From the NCBI GenBank assembly GCA_018136815.1, contig CM030940.1, positions 884,418-948,417 on the forward strand: a stretch of 64,000 nucleotides of DNA, read 5' to 3'. The stretch is from Isochrysis galbana (Eukaryota > Haptophyta > Isochrysidales > Isochrysidaceae). This document shows positions 20,696-31,892 of this stretch, one piece after another (the stretch's first letter is position 1; every line of letters begins with the position of its first letter). Below the pieces are notes generated by a model. The model had not been told where the DNA came from, searched no databases, and worked only from the letters and a program-made list of their open reading frames with translations. A program made the position numbers and the translations under genes.

Positions 20696-21607
20696 AAACA
20701 TACGGCTAAAGGTGTCTCCACGTGATGAATGAAATCTATAGTTCTATTAGCTAAGTTCTATTGTGTAACCAATGACCGCAAAATGATCGATCTGCGGAAG
20801 CCTGCATCACACTCAGCGCCTTGTAATAAGTATTGTTTCTAACCATATTCCGCTGATAGTCCGCGTGGTCCTCTTTCGACGGAACGCGACCTCTTAACGT
20901 TAAGCAGCTCTTATGTAGTGTAGAGGGGAAGCCGTAAGGCCGGGCCCCCACACACACCGCCGCGCCCGCTGCCGCGGCGTCACGTAAAGACACATCGAAA
21001 GGCGCCCCGCCAAACACCCGAGGCACCAAGTAGTGCACATGGGACATGGGCCGACCCGCCGACCCCCGAAACCGAAGAACAAGGGCAATGAGGCGGGGGA
21101 AGGATGCGTCGGGGTGAGCGTGGGGCGAGGGCGATGTCAGGCTCGCCAGAGATAGGGGAGTAGTGTAGCAAGACTAGCCGGCTTTTTCAAGAAGTTTTTC
21201 TTTCTCTCTCGCTTCTAGCTTCTTTTTTTTGCCTCAAGCGAATTAAGTAGGCATCATACTCAACAAGTTGAAGTTGCTCAGCGTCAATGGCATCCCCACA
21301 TCAACCAAGCAACAACAACAAAATCGCAACAACCATGCTTCAATGACAACGATAGGGGACACCCGCCTTGGCAGCACTTCAGATGGATCGCAAACTCTCC
21401 AACCTAAGCAGACCCCCATTCAGCATCAAGATAAGAGACGAGAAGAGTATGATGGTGGAACGGCTGCGGAATGTCGTTTTTCCTAGTACCTACAAGCGAA
21501 CCCTCCATCTCCGCAGAGGGATTGGAAGTGAAGGGTCGAGAATACACACGCTCGCACCTATTCATTCCCTCCCACACCAGCCCTGACCGTTTTCTGCATG
21601 ATGCTGC
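20696..21607. other. Intergenic region, nothing recognised
   Basis: It contains a 25 bp word (20866-20892, CCTCTTTCGACGGAACGCGA) that recurs at 57375 and 62563. It also has the motif CTTTTTCAAGAAGTTTTT (about 21183), which recurs at 41411. No gene is seen. Confidence 0.45.
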
Positions 21608-22975
21608 CTATCTGATACTCATGGAATTTAGGATGGACTCCTTGGCCGCTGCACGCTCTTTCTTGGAAGCCTCGCCGCCCGAAAGAATTTTCCAAAAACG
21701 CAGTGTCTCATCGGCAGCGGCGGTCACCACAGTGGTGCCATCAGGCGACTGCGCCATGTGTAGCACGCGAGATGTGTGTCCTGTCAGTTCAGCGACTTTC
21801 ACCATCGACGGATATTTCCACAGGATAAGCTGATTGTGAGAATAGCCGTGCGACGAGACAAGCTCCTTGTCGTGCTTTGCCCATTGTAATGCGCAAACCT
21901 GCGAATGTGTGTCGACCGCGTTGAGGCAGGAGCCCGTGTTGGAATTCCAGAAGCGAATCATGCGATCTGCAGTGCCACCGCCCGAGGCAAGCAGGTGCCG
22001 TTGCCATGGGCACCACGCAAGAGCCTTGACAGCGGCCTGGTGTTGGTCAAGTCGGAAGAGAGGCTGATCGCACATCCCATGAGCGGATGATGTGTACCGG
22101 TCATCCCAGATGTTCAGGATGTTGTCATTGCCGCCAGAGGCAAGCTGATTGCCGGTCAAAGACCACTTCAGCCCACACACTTCCTGTGTGTGCCCTCTCA
22201 ACGTGCCCACACGATGCTCGGCTACCCTAACATCATGATGAAGGACAAGCGAATCGCGTCCGCCACTGGATAGGAGCGGGCCGTTCCACGAAAGCGAGGA
22301 AACTCGTGCGCGATGCCCAAGCATGCAACGCACTTGCCGCAGTTTTTGCACATCCCAGATTTGAACCTTGTTGTCCGAGGTCCCGACGGCCATGTACGAC
22401 CCTTCTTGTACCCAAGATAGAGATGTGACATGCGTCTCCTCGCCGTGTGCCTGCATCAACTTTTGAATTGATCCGTCTGTTGCATTCCACAAGTAGATGG
22501 AGTCGCCGAGAGCCACGCCAAGTACATTCGATGAGTTCCAATCAAGAAGATTGAGGTAGTAGTCGTCCAGGAGTTCCGGAGCGTCCAGGATGCGTTCAGG
22601 CGCTTGTGGGATGTGGCGCGAGTAGCGCTTGGGCATCAGGCCAGCATCCCGGTTCTGTGTGTAGAGAACCCGGAGAGAACGTTCGTCGAAGGCGCCTTTG
22701 GGCATGCGAGTAGGTGTAGCCCCGCATCGGCTGAAGGTGAGCACTTTGTTCGACGCGTTGCCATCGAAGAGATTGGCAGCAAGCTCGCGCTTGTACTCCT
22801 CTTTGGCGGGCGACGCATTGACGCCTGCGTTCTCGTTCTGGTGCGCTCGGGTTAGCTCGAAGTGCGAGACGTCCATATTCATCGCTGAACGTTGCGGGAT
22901 GAAGCGATCTCCCTGCATTAGTTCTCGGCCGCGCCTACGCACATCCGCTGGTGCTGTGCCCCAAGGGAGATTCAA
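21608..22975 (-). CDS. CDC20: CDC20, WD40 activator of the anaphase-promoting complex (455 aa)
   Basis: The C-box DRFIPQR is at residues 23-29, followed by SAMNMDVSHFEL as in Cdc20 rather than Cdh1. About seven WD40 repeats follow (for example VALGDSIYLWNATDGS, VGTSDNKVQIWDVQ, SGGNDNILNIWDDR, TAAADETLRFWKIL). The protein ends in Ile-Arg, the tail that docks on APC3. It recruits mitotic substrates such as securin and cyclin B to the APC/C in the nucleus and cytoplasm. It is a single exon with full family length. The start at 22975 is the first Met of the frame. Family knowledge and motifs agree well. Confidence 0.9.
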   Translation of the reverse strand: MNLPWGTAPADVRRRGRELMQGDRFIPQRSAMNMDVSHFELTRAHQNENAGVNASPAKEEYKRELAANLFDGNASNKVLTFSRCGATPTRMPKGAFDERSLRVLYTQNRDAGLMPKRYSRHIPQAPERILDAPELLDDYYLNLLDWNSSNVLGVALGDSIYLWNATDGSIQKLMQAHGEETHVTSLSWVQEGSYMAVGTSDNKVQIWDVQKLRQVRCMLGHRARVSSLSWNGPLLSSGGRDSLVLHHDVRVAEHRVGTLRGHTQEVCGLKWSLTGNQLASGGNDNILNIWDDRYTSSAHGMCDQPLFRLDQHQAAVKALAWCPWQRHLLASGGGTADRMIRFWNSNTGSCLNAVDTHSQVCALQWAKHDKELVSSHGYSHNQLILWKYPSMVKVAELTGHTSRVLHMAQSPDGTTVVTAAADETLRFWKILSGGEASKKERAAAKESILNSMSIR

Positions 22976-23561
22976 GAGACACCCAACGCAGCAGGGGCCC
23001 CCGATTTCCCACGAAAGAGAAGCCCTGGCGCGCCACTTTTTCGTGGGAAAGCAACAAAAGTCGAGAGTGTGGGGGCGGGGCGAGCAGTGTGACTGACGGG
23101 GACGTCAGCAGGGCGGGGGGAGCGAGGAGGGGGCGAGGAGGGGCGAGAGGGGGGCCGGGGGGCCTTACATACGAGTAGTAGAGCGGGCTAGAAGCAGGGC
23201 GAGAGGGCGAGGGACAGGGGGAGACAAAAAAACCTTATACTACTAATATTCTTACCATACATAGGGCCAGGTCAATACTTCTAGAACTTTTTCTAGAAGT
23301 TTGGGCGGCTTCTCGAGTGCGTCATAAGTTTGGGCCCTCTCGAGAAGTGGGCTGCAAGTTTGGGGAGGCGGCGCTCACTCTCTAAGAGTAAAAGCACCCC
23401 TATTCTATATTTTGTAAGTATAATCCCCTCAATCTCAATGCTCAATGCAAGTATCAAAGTATCCTCCCTTTTTCTATAGTATACAGGCCGTTTCCCGCTG
23501 CCGAACTCCAAAAAACGGTAAAAACGATGCTATGTGTTTCTCACATAAACGGGACGTTTTA
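22976..23561. other. Intergenic region
   Basis: It is G-rich at 23100-23220 and A/T-richer after 23225. A (A)7CCTTATACTACTAATATTC stretch resembles a degenerate LINE 3' tip. No gene is seen. Confidence 0.4.
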
Positions 23562-24434
23562 TCATTCCAAACAGGAGGTACATACGGCCCATCCGGTTCC
23601 TTCCGTCCCATCCGTAACCTCCAATCCGTCACAAAGGCTCTCTGCCTCTGCTGCCCACCGGAGATCGACGGACGCCGCATCGGCTCCGCGGTCTATGGCT
23701 CTCCTTGACTTCATGTCAAGTATTGCCAAGACCTTGGAGTGCGCCTTGGCTGCGCGAGCTCCGCGTGCCAGGAGCGCTTTCGTCGCGCCGTCGCGCGTCA
23801 TTGGCAGTATGGGTTGATTCCCAATACCGCCTGCCAAGCCCACCACCCAGCGGCAGAAGATGATTTCTGCTTTGGGTGGTGGGTTCCCGCCAGATGCGCT
23901 GTGAGGCGCTCTGGCAAGATCTTGGGCTTTTCTGCTCGCTGCAGAGTAGAGAGCTACGACGTGGCCCGTCCTGAGGCCGCCCACGGGTCTTGCCTCATCG
24001 ATCAGCGCCGAATCTGGCACTGTCAGAGAGAGGAGGGCCGCGAGGGCAGCCTCAACGCGGAGGCTCGTCAGCCACGCGTGGACGGCCGCGTCGGTGAGCT
24101 GGTCCTGGTTCTCGATGCCGAGTTCGAGTGAGGGCAAATCCTGCGAGGGGCGGGTCGGGATGGTCGGGGCGGGGTCTGTGGCAGCCAGGGTAGCCGCGTG
24201 CGCGCGCTGTGAGGAGCTGGGTGGGCTGCGCGGGCCATGATGCCAGAGGGTCAGGGGGTGGTCGGACTGTCGGCAGCCCGACACGGCGCTGCATCGGGCG
24301 GGAATCAAATGCCGAATGTAGCTCAGATATAAAGGAACCGATCGATCCCCCCGCGGGCGCGACCGCCAAATCTTTACGGGTAGAGCGTGAGCGCGCGTGA
24401 CGGAGGGGGGGAGAGGGGGGGAGAATCGCACCAT
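23562..24434 (-). CDS. Hypothetical protein (290 aa), low certainty
   Basis: An uninterrupted frame of 290 codons has a basic N-terminal third that could be a transit peptide. A helical middle follows (LTDAAVHAWLTSLRVEAALAAL ... LIDEARPVGGLRTG), then a C-terminal stretch, GATKALLARGARAAKAHSKVL. No family is recognised. It is divergent from the trigger factor gene 410 bp away. The length argues for coding, but GC-rich DNA gives long chance frames. An intron may interrupt it. Confidence 0.35.
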   Translation of the reverse strand: MVRFSPPLPPSVTRAHALPVKIWRSRPRGDRSVPLYLSYIRHLIPARCSAVSGCRQSDHPLTLWHHGPRSPPSSSQRAHAATLAATDPAPTIPTRPSQDLPSLELGIENQDQLTDAAVHAWLTSLRVEAALAALLSLTVPDSALIDEARPVGGLRTGHVVALYSAASRKAQDLARAPHSASGGNPPPKAEIIFCRWVVGLAGGIGNQPILPMTRDGATKALLARGARAAKAHSKVLAILDMKSRRAIDRGADAASVDLRWAAEAESLCDGLEVTDGTEGTGWAVCTSCLE

Positions 24435-24845
24435 TTCCTGGCTAAGATTTTCGTGGCGGCAGGTGGCCCCCCCTGAAGGTTTTTTATTGGGCCTTGCGCC
24501 ACGGTCAAAAAATACAGCCCAACCCTTACTAATAGTTAAAAAGCCCCTGTTTGACCGCCCTAGAGGTGAGCCATGCCCGCTGCCCCCTGTCCATGCTGGC
24601 CTGCGCCCGTGTGTGAGACCGTGGGCGCGCGTCTCAACCTCCGCCTTGTCCCTCTACAGGCAAGCGACACTGCACGCGCCATCGCGCGTCACTCGCGGAC
24701 CCGTGATCCGTGAGGTGTGAGGCGCGAGGCGCGGAACGCGGAACCCACTCAAAAGCCCAAAATACCGCAAGGGGGGGGGAGGGGGGGGGGGGAGCGGCTC
24801 GCGCGCGGGGCTCATCTCGCCGGGTACGAGGCGACCGCCCCCACG
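24435..24845. promoter_or_regulatory. Upstream region of trigger factor, with a TTTGACCGCCCTA repeat end
   Basis: The word GTTTGACCGCCCTA ends at 24562 and is preceded by TTAAAAAGCCCC. This is the same terminal motif as at 41467 and at both ends of the 45471-47323 element. A G run (24770-24792) lies just before the trigger factor start. Confidence 0.5.
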
Positions 24846-26904
24846 ATGCTGGCGCTGCTCACCGCCTCGCTCGCGCTCTCGCGGCCCGCGGTGGTGACGC
24901 GCAGCGCGCCGGTGCGCGCGGCGCCGGTGCGAATGGCAGAGGCGATCAAGGTCGATGTGCGTAAGCAGCCAAAGTCCTCCGTCGCCCTCGACATCTCCAT
25001 CCCAGGAGATGTGACGCAGAAGGTCCACGACAATGTGCTCTCTAAGCTCGGCCAGCGCTTCGAGATCGACGGCTTCCGGAAGGGCAAGGCGCCGAAGGAG
25101 GCGCTCATCGCGAAGATTGGGACCGAGCGGCTCAAGCTTGCCGTCGTCGAGGAGCTCATCGACGTTGGCATGTCCAAGTCGGGCTCTCAGCTCCGGCTGC
25201 AGACCATTGGAGAAGCGCGCCTCCAGGGCCAACTCGAGGATCTCGCCAAGGTGTACGAGCCGGGCAAGGCGATGGACTTCACCATCTCCGTTGACGTGTA
25301 CCCGGAGGTTCCCATCACCGCCGAATCATACACTGGCCTCAAGGTGCAGGTCGAGCGCGTGCCCTTCAATCAGGAAGCGTACGACACAGCCATCTTGAAG
25401 CTCCGCGACCAGTATGCGGACCTTCAGGACGCTGAGGATGATGCAACCGCAGAGGAGGGCAACCAGCTTCTCGTGGATATGGTCGGCTATGTTGCCCAGG
25501 CTGATGGCAGCAAGGGAGATCGCCTGCCCGATGTGGCGGGAGGCGAAAACGTGCAGCTGCCTCTCAAGCCGGGACGCTTCATGCCTGGCTTGGTAGAGGG
25601 CCTAGTTGGTGTGAAGAAGGGTGAGACGCGCGAGATTGCGGTTACATTCCCCGCGCGCACGTCAGTGCCCGAGCTTGCGGGCAAGCAGGCTGTCTTCGAG
25701 GTCACGTGTCAAAAGGTCCAGCGCCGCATCTTCCCGGAGCTCACCGATGGCTTTGCCAACAAGGTGAAGCCGGGAATGACGTTCAAAGAGCTTGACGAGA
25801 AGTTGCGTGAGGGTGTCCAGCAGGAGGTGGACGCACAGTACCGCAAGAATGCGCACCGTGCTCTCGAGAAGGCGCTCATTAAATCGCTCCCTGCGGAGTT
25901 TGAAGTCCCGGAGACGCTGCTTGAGCAGGTCTCCAAGGAGCGTTTTGCTGCGATGCTTTCCGATATGCGGGAGCGCGGCACGCCTGATGAGAAGCTGAAG
26001 GAGCTCATCACAAAGGAGAACTACGAGCGCTACCTGAGAATTGCCGCCCCGATGTCAGCGATGCAAGTTAAAGCTGATTTTGCACTCAAGACGATTGGGC
26101 AGCAGCAGGGGCTTACAGTCTCTCGCGATGACGTCGATGATGAGGTGATAACCATCCAAGCACAAATGTTGCAGCGTGGGGAGAAGTTCAAGGAGTCGGA
26201 GGTCCGCCCTCGAATTGAGGCACAGCTTGAGCGGGATATGGTGCTGGATTGGCTCCAGTCGCAGGCACAAATCACAGAGGTTGAGCCCGGCAAGGCCACA
26301 GAGGAGACTCCAGAGGAGATCTTGGGCGCATCGCCCGAGGAACTTGCAGCCTCTGCCATGGGATCCGTCCCGAACACAGCCAAGGCGGCCAAGGCCACTG
26401 ACATGGAGGCAGCCGCCACGGCGGAGGCGGAGGCGGCGGCGGCCGCCAAGGCGGAGGCGGCGGCGGCCGCCAAGGCGGAGGCGGAGGCGGCCGCCAAGGC
26501 GGAGGCGGAGGCGGCCGCCAAGGCGGAGGCGGAGGCGGCCGCCAAGGCGGAGGCGGAGGCGGCCGCCAAGGCGGAGGCGGAGGCGGCAGCCAAGGCGGAG
26601 GCGGAGGCGGCAGCCAAGGCGGAGTCAGCTGCGAAAGTGGAAGCTACCGCCAAGCAGGGGGCAGAGGCGGAGGCGGAGGCGTCCGCTGAGGCGGAGACAG
26701 CGGCGGCGGCTGAATCTGCACCGGCCCCTGGTGGATTTGGTGCGTTGCCTTCATGCCCAAGAACCCTCTGCCAATGCACCTGGGTTATGCTCTGGCTGCG
26801 CCTCGCTCAAGCGAGGGCTTGACATGCCCGAAATGTGCCTCTTGCATGCAATTTGACGGACTCCTCCCTACCTTGTTCCCTCAGAATGGGGAGAAACATT
26901 CTAG
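24846..26904 (+). CDS. tig: Trigger factor, plastid-type, with long alanine-rich tail; two exons
   Basis: Trigger factor is a ribosome-associated chaperone and peptidyl-prolyl isomerase. In eukaryotes it is plastid-localised. The start MLALLTASLALSRPAVVTRSAP gives a short targeting leader. The N-domain ribosome-binding signature GFRKGKAPK is at residues 76-84. A divergent PPIase domain (about 190-280) includes LVDMVGYV and VGVKKGETREIAVTFP. The helical C-domain runs to about 500. Residues from about 520 to 625 are KAEAEAA repeats. The frame runs to a stop at 26822, but a GT donor after 26739 and an acceptor at 26884 (CTTGTTCCCTCAG) give a second exon ending GGFEWGETF and a stop at 26904, which I prefer. 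The Ala-rich tail is unusual for the family. Confidence 0.85.
26427..26640 (+). repeat. In-frame 24 bp minisatellite in trigger factor
   Basis: Units of GCCAAGGCGGAGGCGGAGGC type repeat about eight times, encoding A-A-K-A-E-A-E-A. Copies are nearly identical at the DNA level, which points to recent expansion. The opposite strand has a 249-codon shadow frame. Confidence 0.8.
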
Positions 26905-28650
26905 AAGGAAGGCAGAGATGCACCACACTGTGCCCATTGAGACTTCCCGTGAACGTGTTCAGTTGCTTTCCCTTGAATTAGCGCCGAGAAACTGTATCCA
27001 TCATCGCATGGTGCATTGGCACTACCTCCTTTAGCTCGTGCATGTCCGTACGTCCACTGAGCTGAGGGAAAGAAGTCAACCGGGTGACGGACGAGGGCCG
27101 GCGGTTGTCGCCGGAAGAAGTTGTAGCTCCCCCTTGTGCTTGCGCAGAGGTGTGAGTGGCTTTAATCGCGCCATGTCTCGAGTCAATTATTTCGTATCCG
27201 CGTTGACGTGGATATGAGTATGGGCCCAGGTCGTGAGTGCCCATGCTGGTGCGCGGGGTAGCTAGCATGATATGTGATGAGAGCATGATGATGAGAGCAA
27301 GCATGGTCTTGTGGTGGTGGTGCGTGCGCAACGTTTCTGCCCCCTACTGGTGAGGCAGCAGAGTGCAGAGTTGCTTGCCTCCTCACATATACGGCGAGAA
27401 CCTCAAGCTCGTAGCACATGCGCTAGACCTAACCGAAAGCCGAAAGTGTTGCGGGTAGGGTGAGTCTCTCCCCGCGCCCGAGAGGACTAGTGTTGCGGGT
27501 AGGGAGGGTTGTACATCTCTCTTCGTACCGTTTCCCGCCTTTAGCGTCCCCCCGCGGGACTCCCTCTCCGTCGTCACGCCCCGGTCTTTCCCCCCCCTCC
27601 TCGTATCATCCCCTGCCGTCGCCGCCCGAGAGCCACGCCTCTCCTGTCCCTTCCCCCCGCTTCCTCCCTGAGTGTTTTCGTTTGAGTTGCCGGCCTCGTT
27701 TCATCCATCCCTCTCTTTTCCTTTTCCCGCGCGATTCCCCCCCCCCCCCCCCCCCGCGTGTCATCACTCGTCCCGGTGTCTTTCGTACGCTCTGCGCCAG
27801 CCGCACGAGCGCTCCTGTGCCCCTCGTGTGCCTCCTGCTCCCGTCCTCGTCTCGTCGTCTCGCGTGCGACCGCACGTCGACTGAGGCCGCTCGCTCGTCC
27901 TCAGAACGAGCCTCAGCCGGAGATCATAAACCACATTTTATGATCTCGGAACGGGCGCAAAGTGCACAATGGCATCGACAATGTCAAGAAGTGGGAAACA
28001 CCGTCCATTCGCTAATCCGGGTACTAGAAAGCACCAGCCCCTATCAATTTGTTGAGTGTGGAAGGTCGTTGTCACCGACGTGCGCACGTGAAAATTTGAA
28101 CAATTCTTGAAGAAAGCGACCGCCCTTGCTGCTAAAAGGCGCCCCACGAAGGGCTCAGAGCCTAGCCACGGCAGGCAAGGCGACGGCCATGGTTGTGGGC
28201 GCAGCGATAACGGCCTTGGGCGCCAGTCCCGCCACAACCACGGTAAGGTGCAACTTTACGAGCATCCAACTGGCCATGGCGACGAGCGGCGCTACCAGCG
28301 CCACAATGATGGCATACACAAGCATGGCACGCGGAGCCTAGGCCTAGGCGAGCAACCAGATCGGGTTAAAGAGGGGGATGGCGGCGGGCGCCACTTCGGC
28401 ATGCCTATCGATGGCGACGTGCATGCCAGCGTCGGCGGGCGCCACAGAGGTTCATTTTTTGACGTGGGCAGCGACGATGGGCGTGGCCAAGGTGGGTTGC
28501 AAGGGTACAACGATGGTGGTGATTGGCGTGCCAACTTCGGCGCCAGCGACTTTGGGCGCAGAGGTTGGCGAGATGCTGGTGGCTGGAACGACAGCTCGCA
28601 CGACGCACGACCGCGTCGGTGGGCCGTACGGTGACAGGTCGTATGTCGGT
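26905..28650. other. Intergenic region, C-rich
   Basis: No gene is recognised. Bases 27490-27590 (TTGCGGGTAGGGAGG ... CGTCGTCACGCCCCGG) recur at 61034-61125. Long frames at 27460-28110 are C/T-rich shadows, and those at 28107-28770 are Gly/Arg/His-rich in all frames. Confidence 0.4.
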
Positions 28651-28751
28651 GGGCGCTATCGCGACGGGCAGTATCGCGACGGGCAGTATCGTGATGGGCA
28701 GTATCGCGATGAGCGATACCACGATGAGCAATATCGCGATGAGCGATATCG
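28651..28751 (+). repeat. 15 bp tandem repeat (about 7 units)
   Basis: TATCGCGACGGGCAG units degrade to TATCGCGATGAGCGA. In one frame they read Y-R-D-G-Q repeats. The array directly abuts the left edge of the Q-1 dispersed repeat. Confidence 0.75.
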
Positions 28752-30165
28752 TGTTGTATTCCTGCCCATCTGAAGGCTGTAGGCATGAATATTATTCGTG
28801 TAAGGTACGCGCTCACAATTACAATTGAACAGTTCCCCGTGTTACCACTGACGCACAAGACACACAGATTCGGATTCCCCATGGTCTCAAGTCCAGGTTT
28901 GCAGATTTTGGTCTCGAAATTTGCGATTCGAATTTTGTTTTTGCTGTTACTAAAATTGTTGGCTCGTTTAAGGTAATAAACCGGCATGACTTCGACTTCT
29001 CGTTCTGCAGTCGCTCTGCGAGACTCTCTCTCTCTCTCTCTCCGTCCGCCTCTCCTCGGCCGACGGCAGGAAGATTCGTCCAAAACATTCTCCGGTCCCA
29101 AGATATCTCGTGGGGGGTCTCTCTGCGCTCCGCGAGGGAAAGGACGCGATCTCGCTCCGAGATTGAGATTGGCCTCGCGCCCTCCCACGCTGCCCCGCCG
29201 TGCCCTCGGTCCCTCGCCCCCCCCCGCGGCAGGTTCTTTCTCTCGGCGTGCCATCCGTCGCCTCCGGCCGTTATATTATCCCCCCCCCGCGCGAGGTTCT
29301 TCTCCTCCGCGCGCGGTTCGTTTCCTCCGGCCGTCGTTCGTTCCCCCCCCCGCGCGCACTGTTCCCCCCCCTTCGCTTCGATTCCTCTCACGATTCCTTC
29401 GATGATTGCCTCCATCTCGTCCGTTCTTCTTCGCGATTCTCGCGGAGGGGGCACCAACGTTTAACATTAGTTTCGCCGCGTTTTCGGTGAAAGAAAGGAA
29501 GAACGAATGGCACGCGCCTCGCGTCTCGCGTCTTGTTTCGTCGCCCCTTGCTCGTCGCTTGTCTAGAAGGTCTCTCTGCACATCGCCTTCTTCCCCCCGC
29601 GCGAGTTTGGACCTCTCCTCGACCCTCCGCGTTGGCTTCAGCGGACGAGTTTCACTTTAACGATAGTTCGAACCCTTCGTTTGCGTAGTTTTGCGCTCTC
29701 TTTCCGTATTTCTTCGCGCATGACGAGCGATCGCGACCTCAGCCTTCGCCGCACGGGGAGGGTTTGTTTATCGTATGATTCCGGAGTGTTTACGTTAGTC
29801 TTCTGAGCCCAAGGACTTTGGGTTTTGTGTTTTTCGTGAGTGATTTTTGTAGCAACTTCGTCGAGTCCCACCGTGTTCCCAAGCGAGTCCCCCCGAGTTC
29901 CCGAGTCTATACCCCGAGTCAACGAGTCAATACAAGCCAAGCACGCGCCTGAGCCACCCCCAGTCGCCTGCCACCACCTCCCACAAGCCTCCTTCCACAC
30001 TTCCGCGCCCTCCGTGCGTCGTGCGTCGTGCGTCGATCACCATGCCCGTAGTCACCCCCGAGGAAAGCTCCATGAGCTCCCCGCAAGAACCGCATTCCGC
30101 GCTAGCTGCCGGCGCGCCCTCGCAGGCAATCTCCAAGAGTGAGATGAGCCTTGCTCTCACAAGCA
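28752..30165 (+). mobile_element. Q-1: dispersed repeat, probable 5' leader of an unidentified retroelement (fossil)
   Basis: Bases 28752-29280 match 52828-53331. Bases 29855-30165 match 53565-53876. The interval 29520-30160 matches 46519-47165 in inverse orientation. All three copies end their similarity at the same point, about 42 codons into a frame starting MPVVTPEESSMSSPQEP (ATG at 30042 here). Here that frame continues as a Ser/Pro-rich 160-codon ORF to 30521. No reverse transcriptase, integrase or protease motif is visible. The family is not identified, and the element looks incomplete. Confidence 0.5.
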
Positions 30166-30521
30166 CAAAATCTTCGCTCGCGCCTTCGGCTCCGGTCGTC
30201 ACGTCGAGTTCTTCCCTTGAGAAATCTTCATTGTCCCCGCGTCATGAGCCCGTCTCTTCTTCTTCTCTTCCCGAACCGTTTGGGTCGAAGTCTCCTGGGA
30301 AAGAGAGCCTCTTGGGACCCCTCCCTTCTTCAAAAGAGAGCCCTTCCGAGCCAGTTCTCCCCTCCTCTCGCCTCTCCGCGCCGACGGTCGAAGTTCCGCC
30401 GCCTCTGCGGGCCTCTACTCACACCCCGTCAACTGGAGCTGGAATGGGTCCTCTAGCCTCGTCTGTTGCTCCACCGGCTGCCTTTCCCCTATTTTACCCA
30501 ATGCCGATGATTCTGTCCTGA

Positions 30522-31892
30522 TTCTAGATATCACGCACGAGTCCTCCAAACCAAGTCAACCGTCGCCGCTTCTCTATCAACTCAAGCCGCTCAACCGCTA
30601 CCCCACGCCACTCCCCAAGCATCAACAGTCCAAGACCTCACGGTCTGCGAAAATCCAGCCGCCGCAGGCCCAATCCAACCCTCAATCTCTCAAATCAAAT
30701 TTCGCATGTCTGAGCCACAAAACGTCTCCCGAGTACGAGTCCGAGTCCAAGTCACGTTCAGAATTACCCTCTTCGTCTTACGCCACCGCGAGCCCATCTA
30801 CGAGTCTGAGCCCAGTCCAGTCATCACCGGTATTACCAGTCTCCATCGCTACGACGATGGAGGCGCAGTTCTCCGGTTCTTTCCTACTTTCTTTCGAGTC
30901 CGAGTCCAAGCCTGTTGCTTGAGCAAACCCTGTTCTGAGCCATCCGAGTCCGAGTCGCAGGCGCGCCGTGGCGCGCCTCGAGCGGCTCGATACTGCGCAA
31001 GGACAAGGAGATGACAGGCGGGTAGTGAGTGACGATAACGCCCAAGCGCGTGAGCAAGGGCAAGGAAGGGCAAGGGCAGCAAGCTGGGCTGTGTGACTCA
31101 CACACCGCGTCGCACACGCGAGCGCATGATGACGGATGATGCAGCTGCCCCAAACGGCGAGCCGCGAGCCACGAGCGGCATGAGGGTGATTGTGCAATGG
31201 TAGGGCGACGCGGGCAGGGGCAAGCAGTGCAAGCCCACCTTGTGGCATTTCGGCGGCAGAGCGCCCTTGTCACCCCCCTCCACCTCGCTGCTCGCAGCTC
31301 TCCGAAGACGGACAATAGGTTTTTTTTTTGCGCCATCGCCTCAACACACGCCCAAATATCCCAGCCATATCCAAAAGATATCCATTTCCGGCAAAGCTGC
31401 CCAAATATCCAAATAGATATCCGGGATATCCTGGCCTGGGCCTACCTGTCCCCCACCTGTCCCCCATCGCATTCCCAAATAAGACAACACTTTGGCTGCT
31501 CTTCCGCGCACACTTTCGCCATTGCACGATCGTGACGTGGCGACTCAATAGTGGCACGACTGCTCACTATGGCATTTCGTTAGAGACGCGTGACTTGTGA
31601 CTTGAGATTGCGACACGTCGTTGTGCACACGGCACATAAGTCATTGCAGTAAAAGGCACCGGCACTGTTATGCGTGGTATCATCATGTTGCGACATCGAT
31701 TCCTTTTGCTCACCACCTCGACCTAGCTACCCTGCACATGTGGATTAATACATTACGAACGGATCTCGGGATAATGGCATTGGATGGCCAGGCAAGGTGC
31801 CTTGTGTGGACCCCGCGTGCATGGCGGCCTCTACAATGCTCTTTAGACAATGACGCTGAAGCCCACAAGATGAGGCGTACCTGTTACCGGGT
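30522..31892. other. Intergenic region, nothing recognised
   Basis: Short repeated words are present (AATATCC/GGATATCC at 31360-31425). It includes the 3' side of the LRR gene. No domain-bearing frame is seen. Confidence 0.4.

Noticed and set aside
26030-26779. Minus-strand 249-codon Ala/Ser-rich frame
   Set aside because: Shadow of the trigger factor minisatellite and C-domain on the other strand.
28107-28773. Overlapping Gly/His/Arg-rich frames in several phases
   Set aside because: No domain, and composition is repeat-driven in all frames.
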